From Apoderus coryli (Eukaryota > Arthropoda > Insecta > Coleoptera > Attelabidae), in NCBI GenBank assembly GCA_911728435.2, contig OU452209.1:12878869-12942868 (forward strand): DNA of 64,000 nt, written 5' to 3'. Position 1 is the first letter of the stretch. Every line of letters starts with the position of its first letter. Below, in pieces: positions 55,815 through 64,000 of this stretch. The notes below the pieces were generated by a model, which searched no databases, was not told where the DNA came from, and saw only the letters and a list, made by a program, of their open reading frames with translations. The position numbers were made by a program, and so were the translations under genes.

Positions 55815-55852
55815 GACGTAACATGTTGCGCCCTACGCAGGCATCCTCAGAC
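55815..55852 (-). ncRNA. hammerhead-ribozyme-like core at PLE 3' end
   Basis: Minus strand: CTGAGGA, one T, stem II GCCT / AGGGC with loop GCGT, then GCAAC in place of GAAAC, followed by ATG...GTC. One invariant base (G12 A13 step) is altered, so it is probably inactive. It lies 200 bp downstream of the GIY-YIG region on the same strand. Confidence 0.5.
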
Positions 55853-56029
55853 TTCTAAAAATTATTATTAATTCAATGTTTAGTCACTTATATGAATTCT
55901 TAAATACAATAGCAATTATGAAAAACCAAAAACTATCATCTTACTTCTACAATCAATACATTATCACACTAAATATAAATAATTATCGGCAGGAGATGAA
56001 ATCGAACAAAAACCAGAGATACTACAATA

Positions 56030-57230
56030 TGAAGGCTTTTCTTAGCTCTGGTGATCTCAAGCTTCTTTAGAAAGTTTAATCTTTCACTTTTTCCACAAAC
56101 GTGCAACATGTTGGGAGTGTCTGAAGGGGTGTTCTGATTTTTAGCAAGTGGTTTACAAAGGACGACTTGACAGATGTTATATCTGTATCTTTATATTTAT
56201 TAAATTCATTTAAATGTTCTTATACCCTAATAGAAATTCTCCTCCCGGTCTGACCCACATAAGTCGCCTCACAGTCATTGCAGCTCAAGGAAAACACTCC
56301 AAGCTTTGAAACCAGGCTCAATTTATCCTTTATTTTAACTAAGTGTTGTTTTATTGTCTTAGTACTGTGGAAGCCTATCATTACAATTGCTTGTTTAAAA
56401 ATTCTTGCAATTTTGGAAGATATATGCCTAAAGAACGACATCGACCTATATTGTCCAGTCCAAAAAACATTCATTATTGTAGGGTAATTTGTATTTATAA
56501 AAATATCTAAAGAACAATTTCGATATAGTGTTTAAATAATAGGCGTTGTTTATTGCTAGTTGCTTAATAATACAAAACTCTTTATTAAAAGACAAAGATG
56601 ATAAAGGAACATTGAAGAGTGGGTAAAATAAGGAATGAAATGTTGCGAATTTGTGGGGAGGTGGAGAATTAAAATTGAACTGAATTATATTTTCTGTGGC
56701 TGAAGGTTTTCTATATATTTCAAATGAGATTTTGTTGGACTCTCGAGAAACCAACAAATCCCGAAATGGCAATTTATTGTCTCTCTGAAGTTCCAGCGTG
56801 AACCTGATTCTCCCATGGATACCATTCACAAACTCTAGAAAATCCTGAAGCTCATTCGCATCTCCCGTCCAGATGACAAAACATCATCAACAACCTTCGA
56901 TAAAATAAAATAGATATTGAAAAAATTATTTTCATTATCTTCTGTTCAATCTCGCTTAGTAATGGCGAAAGACAAGAACCCATAGCTAAACCGTTATTTT
57001 GCTTATAAAATTTGTTATTGAATGAGAGTAACGCTACCAAATCTTGACTTATAAGTATGGCACCTTGGATTTTCTAAACATATGTTCCATAATCTCAACA
57101 CACTCAAGGGGAGGCACACTAGGAAACAAGTTTTCCACATCCAAACAAAAAGCTTTGCATTATCGTGTGTCTTTTAGTTGTTTAGTAAATTCTATCGTGT
57201 TTTTGATAGAAAAACAGATTGTAAATTATG
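56030..57230 (-). pseudogene. PLE reverse transcriptase plus GIY-YIG endonuclease
   Basis: Frame pieces in order on the minus strand: CLDVENLFPSVPPLECVEIM (first Asp region), FNNKFYKQNNGLAMGSCLSP followed by LLSEI, VVDDVLSSG (catalytic Y-V-D-D with Tyr changed to Val), RIRFTLELQRDNKLPFRDLL, VSRESNKISFEIYRKPSATE, FHSLFYPLFNVPLSSLSFNK, then CNDCEATYVGQTGRRISIRV of the GIY-YIG domain, and EHLNEFNKYKDTDI, SFVNHLL. Telomerase-like RT joined to a nuclease is diagnostic of PLEs. At least four frame changes. Confidence 0.85.
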
Positions 57231-57250
57231 TGGTTTCTTTAAGAATTTGG

Positions 57251-58100
57251 TTAAGCCAAGATCATAAATTGTGATCCGGGGTACTGACGAACGCGACGAC
57301 TGGGCGTATTAGGAAGAATACATTCGTTTTTATTTTAGACAAATCAAGTTTTTAGATTTTTGATACATTTATTAGAAACAAATTCACACACAAAAAAACT
57401 AGGGTAAATAAACCAATGCAACCCCCTGCAAGTTACGCTTCTGAGTAAAACACGAATATTACAACAAATTATTAAAACTCGTCATACAAACCAAGCACTA
57501 AAACAAGAGAATCGCGGCCAGAAGTCAAAGAACCAAAAATTCACAAACACACAACCTAGAACAAGCAACATACAAAAGAAAGGAAGAAGAAGGAAAGGGA
57601 GTCCAACACGGAACAGCCTGCAATTTCTAAGAAAACCTCAGTGCCAAAGTGGTACATCAACCGGAAAAGCTCTTGCAAAATACGTCTGCACTTGGAAAGG
57701 CTAAACCTCAGGTAGACTTCGAAAACAGGAAGCTTTTCTGCCCAAAGATGCAAACAGCAAGCGGCGGACTCCAATGGCATTCAGTCAACTGTTACAGGAA
57801 AATTGTGCAAATCTTCTCAGACGTGAGACCCGTGTCATCTCTCAGAGGAAAAGTGTTACATGTAGCCGTCTTCAAAACATCTCAGAGAAGCATTTTTTCG
57901 CAGTAGTAAAACTCTTAGAGCAGCAATGGAGATCGTCGAGGTTAATAGGATTGTCAATTTGCTCGTAGTAATTCCAAGTGAAATATCACCACACTGATAC
58001 AATGCTATCCATTTTGACGTGTCACCACTCGCAGGAGGAATGCATTTTTAGAAGTGCAAACGCAAAGTGCGGGGACGAAAACATAATATAGCAAGAGTGA
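57251..58100. other. no gene recognised
   Basis: Less AT-rich than most of the window and A-rich on the plus strand. Plus frame 57649-57968 pieces (FCPKMQTASGGLQWHS, FSQLLQENCANLLRRET) do not match a family I know. Confidence 0.4.
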
Positions 58101-58514
58101 AAAAAGCTCAGGCTATGGAGAAAGTGTCAAAGACCTCCTGTACTGAGGCCAGTCCCAACCCAGTCAACCACACCCCTCTCTTTAGTCACACGCACCTCAT
58201 ACCCAATACAACAAATTTATGGTGACAGGGTTTCTGTTTTTAACAACAAGACAGCTGAATCTGCAGATTGCACACACCGTGAAGGATTAAAAGCAGCAGT
58301 TGGTGCTATATTTCAACTATCTTACAGATACCTCGTGGACACCACAAAACCAGGCCGAGGAGAATTTATGATTGAAGGTAAGAAATTTCCCAAAGAGAAA
58401 CCTGAGAGTCCTGCAGGAATACATTACGACAACTCTCTTTGGACGACCTTCACGAACTTCCTCGGGGATAAAATTAAGGCTATACCCTCAATGGCAAAAG
58501 ATGGGGACTTTTAA
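58101..58514 (+). other. unrecognised open frame without ATG start, 137 codons
   Basis: Frame is open from a TGA at 58098 to TAA at 58512. Content looks protein-like: IYGDRVSVFNNKTAESADCT, GLKAAVGAIFQLSYRYLVDT, GEFMIEGKKFPKEKPESPAG, HYDNSLWTTFTNFLGDKIKA. The first Met is at about 58368. In the same frame nothing follows the stop, but the frame +1 continues with NNPDIDLPYYFKDNK. It may be an exon or a remnant of an unrecognised mobile or viral-like gene. I cannot assign it. Confidence 0.4.
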
Positions 58515-58639
58515 ATAACCCTGATATCGATTTGCCCTATTACTTTAAGGACAATAAATAGTCGCTAAATTCCACCTCACTGAACGTCTGAAAACTTTTC
58601 TGTCACGTGGATTTCCTTTATGAGGGTATTCCCGCTGTT

Positions 58640-59080
58640 CAGACCATACTACAACTGAACGGGTGCATTTGCATGGATATTTGAATATGAAAAAGCTGGC
58701 CGCGCCATGGGTGCCGCGATGACCGCTTCAACGACGTGTTTGGGGATTCAATCTCAAGTCGTTACCGTAGATCAGATATTAATCTATCACACTACACCGG
58801 AGACCAACCAACAATCGAGACAGTATGTTTCTACGGGTGGACGTGAACCGAAGAATGCTGAGATGGATCTGTCATGGCCACAGTTTTCACGCGGTGTCAT
58901 TCATATCGATTGGCTTGAAAATGGTAAAACGATCACCAGCCAATAGGCCAGGTTTGACACTGTTTTGAAAACACGGGTGAGTTGAAGAGGTTATCGATGA
59001 AACAAGCGCTTATTTTGAGGACCTTCAGGAATCTTATTATTTAAAAAGAATTAGAAACATGTTGGACTAAAAGGATGGGC
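58640..59080 (+). pseudogene. mariner transposase, deleted and frameshifted
   Basis: Pieces in three frames: MKKLAAPWVPR (58687), VTVDQILIYHTTPETNQQSR (first catalytic Asp region, DETW changed), VSTGGREPKNAE, VMATVF, RGVIHIDWLENGKTITSQ (about 58890-58945), RFDTVLKT, then, after loss of the DNA/second Asp and third Asp blocks, VEEVIDETSAYFEDLQESYY and LKRIRNMLD (58990-59070). Mauritiana/cecropia-like mariner. The following ATG frame (59086-59334) has no motif. Confidence 0.8.
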
Positions 59081-60154
59081 AGTCTATGCCTATGGAAAAC
59101 GCCAAAATTTCAGATATTTTGGTAAAACCATCTGAGCAAATAAATCGTCAAAATGAAGAGTCATGGGCAGATTTCTTCTCCTTAGTCGAAGAGAATTTTA
59201 CACTGCTTGCTGAGGTGGTTAATTTTTTCAAAAAAATCGAAAAAAAGGTTACACCCGAAGGATATGAACCAAATGAATGTAAGTACCTATCAACCTTTGT
59301 ACCCTTGAAACTAATTGAATTGAATTTGCTGTAATCTTGTCTACGGCTATGTATGCCTCACATAGCAAACCACAGAACGAAAAGTTTCGCAAAACCTGAC
59401 TGGCATATTTATGTGCAATTCATGCTACAAATTTATCAACTGCCCCATCAATTTACGGAAAAGAATTGGGGTCTAAGGCGGCTCCAAACTCTGAAACGGT
59501 CGATTTGTCTGAGAACTGTCGATCATTTTTATTTTTTATTTTCAGACGTTCTCCTTTTTCATAAATCCTATGTACTAACGGAGCTTGAAGTAAAAAATAT
59601 AACAAGCAGAACAAAACGGCGATCTATCATATTATTATCTGTCAGAAATTGAAAGTAGTAGAACGTGATCTAATAGAGGGGTTTTGTATCGCTTATAGAA
59701 GGAAATAAATATGCTTCAATTACTGGTTGAGAGAGGGAGAGCTTTAATCTTGTTTGCGGATGGGAATTTTAAATTTTCCTAGAGATTTGCATAAATCTGG
59801 TAGAATGGGAATATTAAATTGTCAGTTGCTAATTTGAGTTCTTAAAATAAACACAACCAATCGGGATAAATCAAAATTGTATTTCGCTTTAACTGTTTGC
59901 AAAACATACAGAAAATTCTATAATTGCTTTTGCAGAAAGACAGAAGACGTGTAATGGTTTTTGCAATTCTAGTTAAGAAAAATATCCCACAGAGGAGGTC
60001 TGCGAACAGTTTTGCATGACAAGCTAATTCCTGGTGCAAATAACATTCAGTTCTCAATTTGGGCAGGTTCATAACAGTTGAGATGTTAGTAATTAAAATC
60101 ATTTGCAACTTCAAATATTGGAATCCCACTTAACTATTCCACATTGTATACACT
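59081..60154. other. no gene recognised
   Basis: An 83-codon frame at 59086-59334 (DILVKPSEQINRQNEESWAD) is unassigned. It starts inside the mariner tail. The rest is AT-rich. Confidence 0.4.
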
Positions 60155-60870
60155 CAGCTTCGCTGACGATCAGACCGTTATATCACAAGATTCTGAGGAT
60201 ATTGAGTATATGACTCGGAAACTCAGGAAGGAATAAGAGGTGAACATTGCAAAACCAATAGCTAAGTTTGGGAGGAAGACAGCAAGACCTAATTTTGGAA
60301 AATGGCCAAAGAATAAAAAACTGCCAAAAGTACAAATATCTAGGCGTAAATATTACCAACGATGGAACCTTGGACGATGCCATTAAGAAAAGGAATATAC
60401 AGGGAGGGATAGCTGTGTCAATGCTAAAAAAATCACAAGAAATAACAAGCATCGCATATACAACACCAATGTCAAAAGCAGGCAAGGCGATATGGCTATT
60501 AAAAAACGAACAAAGAGGATCCTGTAGGCGACTGAAATTAATTGTTGAAGGCATTGGGCAGGCAGGTCGAAGCTTGAAAGAATCGGCAAAAACCGAATAC
60601 GGGAGATTGAGGCGAAACAACTCACATGGTGATGGCCTTGTCCAGAGAATGACGCACGAGCGATTGCAAAAGCAGATAATGACGTGGACTCCAGCAGGAA
60701 GAAGACGAAGAGGAACGCCGAGGAGAAGCTGGAGAGAGGGAATATATGAGGAAATAGGAGATAGAGGCTTGGAAGAAGACCTTTGGAATGATCGAGAACA
60801 ATGGAGTCGGAAGACGTCGAGATACGATTTCTTCGAGAAAGGCAAACCAAATAACATTTTCCATGAATAA
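60155..60870 (+). pseudogene. non-LTR RT, catalytic box to C-terminus
   Basis: Opens with SFADDQTVISQDSEDIEYMT (FADD at about 60157-60168), a stop near 60236, then QDLILENGQRIKNCQKYKYL, GVNITNDGTLDDAIKKRNIQ and, after a deletion, RMTHERLQKQIMTWTPAGRR RRGTPRRSW-type basic tail with REGIYEEIGDRGLEEDLWND REQW, ending TAA at 60868-60870. Tail type as in R4/RTE-like groups. Starts abruptly at FADD, so 5' truncated. Confidence 0.82.
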
Positions 60871-62540
60871 AAAAAGAAACAAATATCAAACAACCATGAG
60901 TTAATGACATGAACTATAATAAACTGGTCAATGAAAGGAAAACAATATTTCAGCATAGTAACAGAAAAAATAACGAGCAACGTTAGTAAATGTTTGAACA
61001 GTCGTCCTTCATCTTCTGTGCAACTTTAGGATTGAAGCAAGTGCTCAATTATCTGATTGATTCTAGATATAAAGTTTCGAATATGCTTGGCACTTGCTGA
61101 GTAAATTTATTTTTAACTGTGAAGTTTTGATATATTTCAAACATCGAGCAACAAAGCTCTTTGGCTTGAACTGTAAAGCTTTCCCCATCTTGGCCCCCCA
61201 GGCAAGGGCCTAGTCAATTCGTGACTATTTACGGCACTGCCTGGAAATGCAAATAATTGCTACAGAAACGCATTATTAACGAATATAGCAAATCACAGGA
61301 TAGCTAAATGACTATCCTACGAAAACAAAATAATTTTAAAGTTACAACCTGCGAAATAATGATCTCTCACAAATAACAAACTTCTATTGTATGTTGTTCA
61401 GAATAACATACACTTTTAGGATTGATGTGTTTTCAGTCAGTCTCTCCCTTTTATCACCCTCTTATCAAGTGGTTTCCTAACCTCTTTAATCCCTATCATC
61501 GCTCATCATGACCCTTTACCATGTGTAATATGAACAGTCCCAGCGACCCTTGTGGCGGATTTCTTAGCATGACACGAATAAGTGACTTAACACTAATACG
61601 GTTAGATAGATTAGACAGAGCGAGAGTGTAAGTTGACAAAACATATTTATATTACAGGGTGACAATAAACTTAGTTTTTTAATTTTACAATTTAATTATG
61701 CTTCCCAACTCATAGGGAAGGTATTGTGAATGAGTTAAAAAAATTGAGATGAAGACCATTTTGAAGTTCCCCGACACGATTAAGATTATTTCCAGAAGGA
61801 AGCCTGTCTCTGTGTATGTATGTAGCCGTGTTCTGTGGTAATCGGCGTGGCATTGGGTGCGGAATGTCCTGGCTTTGATTCTGCTCTTGCAGTATATTTT
61901 CATTGCTAATTTTTGACCAAACTAGTTAGGTAGTTGAAATGAATGAAAACTGTTTGATGTAAAATCTTTTGTTTATATTATTGTAAAGATATAAAAAATT
62001 GACAGAGCCTTTTGACCCGTCAACCAAGTATAAATCAAAAAACAATATTTTAATGGTGATTTTGTTTCCAATCTATTAAGCACCTTTCACAGCTTTTCTC
62101 GGAAGAGCTTATTATTTAAGTTCATTATAACTCTTATAAGTTATTAAACCAAAACCACACTAGTAAACTTAGAGCATAAATTTGCAATTTTTATCAGTAT
62201 AACCAAATTACACATCATGGCAGTTTTCCTAACTAACCATAATTAGGGTGACAGTTGTTATACCGTAGTAAGTTTTCTAATTACTTTATTGTAATAAACT
62301 GGCTGTGTTTCACCTAGGAGATTTGTAAATAACTCGCCATTGTAATTGAGCCAAGTAAGCTCTATATCCTTTATCTGAATAGTAGATATTATGTAGTTTT
62401 AGAATGTTTTAATATCATGATAGTCAGTGTAGTAATTTTAAATATTATTACATTCCGCTGTAACGTAAACGATTACTAAGCTGAATGTAATGTTCGAGAA
62501 AGAATCAGTAAAACTCGAAGCCTGGATATTACATCTGGGA
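60871..62540. other. no gene recognised
   Basis: AT-rich. A TTACAGGGTGACAAT sequence at 61652 resembles a mariner end without partner. Confidence 0.45.
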
Positions 62541-63761
62541 CTAGTTTCTCACCGTGATTAACAATCCGGTGCGAAACCATCTAAAACAAAGATATTTCGA
62601 TTTATACCATAACTCTGCCGTCTCAATGAGAATGGCGAATGTACATTTTTTTTCATTTGTTTTGATTTTTTTGCATTTCCAGATCCTTCCTGCCTTCCTG
62701 TCCAAAAGTTTAACATGTTCATCAAACTTCAGTTTTAAATCAATTTGGAGTCCCAAAAATTTAACACAATTAGGACTATTAATATGGTTATTTTCACGCA
62801 AATCATCAAATTTAAAATTAAGAGATAATACATGTGTTTTTGATAAATTAAATGAGAGATAATTCGAATCGCAGCATTCCTTTAACTTTCCCAAATCACT
62901 TCGAATATTTTCTTTGACAACATCAGCATCTCTATCATGCCAAAGGACTGTCGTATCATCCGCAAACAGCGTAAAGCTTCCCGTTAGTCCAATAGTGGTA
63001 ATGTCGTTAATATGAAGAAGAAAAAGAATAGGACCCAAAACAGACCCCTGTGGCTCTCCGCAAGGCACACACATACTATCAGACATACCACTCTCAAACC
63101 TGACCAGTTGCCTTCGGTCAGTCAAATAAGAATGAAACCAGTCCAAAGGTGCACCCCTAACACCATAAAACTCAAGCTTCCTGAGAAGGATGCTGTGATC
63201 TACACAATCAAAAGCCTTTGAAAAATCGCAAATTACTCCGGAACTGCTCTATTCTCATTGAGCTGGGAATAAACATTCTCTAGAAAAGAAAATATGGCAT
63301 CCGAAGTGCTCCTGGCGCTCTGGAAGCCAAACTGCTCCGATGTCATTATATTATTGGCTCTGAGAAAACTGAGGAGTCGCTTTTTGACTAGCTTTTCGAT
63401 TATTTTGGAAAAAGTTGACAGTGAAGATATGGGCCTGAAATTTGATGGATTATCAGTTTCACCACTCATACGTAATGGTATAACCAATGCGGTTTTTAGC
63501 CATGCAGGAAATACACCTCGTAAAAAAGATAAGTTTATAGCATCGATTAAGACGCTAAGAGCTGACAATGGTAAGTTTTTAATTAGTGTAATCGCAATTC
63601 CATCAATTCCACAAGAGTCTCTCTTCCTGATCTCAGCAACAACCTCAATCATCTCCGCAAAATCCATAGCAGACAAACAAAATGGACCATCCCATAGACG
63701 CTCTCCCATAGAGCTGCTCTGTATTAATTTGCTGTTTCACATTTTTTCAAGGAATCTGTAA
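62541..63761 (-). pseudogene. non-LTR reverse transcriptase (jockey/CR1-like), one frameshift
   Basis: Minus strand. 63709-63233: DSCGIDGIAITLIKNLPLSA, RGVFPAWLKTALVIPL, NPSNFRPISSLSTFSKIIEK and EQFGFQSARSTSDAIFSFLE. A one-base change near 63235 shifts the frame; it then reads VICDFSKAFDCVDHSILLRK (first Asp), DWFHSYLTDRRQLVRF, GEPQGSVLGPILFLLHIND and catalytic LFADDTTVLWHD (63-64 of the downstream frame), thumb CVKFLGLQIDLKLKFDEHVK. After about 62620 the sequence leaves the family, so the C-terminus is missing. Confidence 0.87.
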
Positions 63762-64000
63762 CGCCAATGGTATGACATCCTCATACATAATCATATAACA
63801 TAAACTTCCACTTACTTTTAGTCTCTATGTTAGCGCGTATATGCTTAAACTAGAATTAGTTTGGTCCGAAACTATAGCCGGAGGCATTCCGGACTTACTT
63901 TAGAAGCATCCTAGTTATACATGGCTTCGGGCTAGTCAGTCAATAACTACACATATTATTTTAGCGAAGTACTTGAGTTACTTAATTTATAACAGTTTTG
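63762..64000. other. no gene recognised
   Basis: Nothing to report up to the window edge. Confidence 0.5.

Larger units (their letters stand above)
55815..57250 (-). mobile_element. Penelope-like element, 5'-truncated, with hammerhead-like 3' end
   Basis: Minus strand: RT palm at about 57180-56840, RT thumb/linker 56829-56446, GIY-YIG endonuclease from about 56330 to 56030, then non-coding sequence with a hammerhead-like motif at 55815-55852. This is the order known for endonuclease-bearing PLEs. Multiple frameshifts. Confidence 0.85.

Noticed and set aside
60183..60980. 265-codon minus-strand frame
   Set aside because: It is the antisense shadow of the plus-strand RT fragment at 60155-60870, which has the FADD box and family tail.

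Overview
This window looks like a repeat-dominated stretch of a eukaryotic, very probably insect, nuclear genome. It is AT-rich, and every coding stretch I can recognise belongs to a transposable element of a kind common in arthropods: mariner/rosa-like, pogo and IS630-type DDE transposons, a Crypton, several clades of non-LTR retrotransposon, and Penelope-like elements (PLEs). A beetle is possible but is only a guess. I found no convincing host gene, rRNA, functional tRNA, operon or CRISPR. A decayed THAP-domain gene with a spliced intron (46,987-47,344) is the nearest thing to a cellular-type gene, and it too may come from a transposon.

Layout. 0-5 kb: a mariner remnant, a Crypton recombinase interrupted by a 5'-truncated reverse transcriptase (RT), and a mariner interrupted by a second RT fragment. 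5-9.5 kb: a non-LTR RT split by a 2,673 bp DNA transposon of unidentified superfamily. 10.5-12.3 kb: an RNase H-bearing non-LTR element with a 14 bp target duplication. 13.7-16.2 kb: non-LTR debris and a tRNA-like SINE candidate. 19-21.4 kb: transposase relics and two hammerhead-ribozyme-like motifs. 24.2-24.8 kb: an R1-like fragment. 25.25-28.1 kb: a nearly complete pogo element. 28.8-31.5 kb: a DDE transposase, a hammerhead-like motif, a non-LTR 3' end and a rosa-like fragment. 31.5-36 kb: mostly unassigned, with a 49 bp tandem repeat and a possible solo LTR. 36-41.6 kb: two foldback elements that carry hammerhead-like cores and a PLE that contains a complete mariner. 42.7-45.3 kb: a MITE, a deleted transposase and a satellite-like array. 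47.6-50 kb: non-LTR RTs, one with a long open frame. 51.4-55.1 kb: more fragments. 55.8-57.3 kb: a second PLE with its own hammerhead-like motif. 58-64 kb: an unrecognised open frame, a mariner relic and two non-LTR RTs.

The genes do not work together as a pathway. The window records successive insertions. At four places the host element can be reconnected across the guest (Crypton/RT, mariner/RT, RT/DNA transposon, PLE/mariner). In the first three, removing the guest and one copy of the target duplication brings the host reading frame back into register, so boundaries are known to the base. The most unusual signal is seven motifs resembling the hammerhead core (CTGANGA, stem II, GAAAC) on both strands. 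Two lie just downstream of PLE coding remnants and two lie inside foldback elements without coding sequence.
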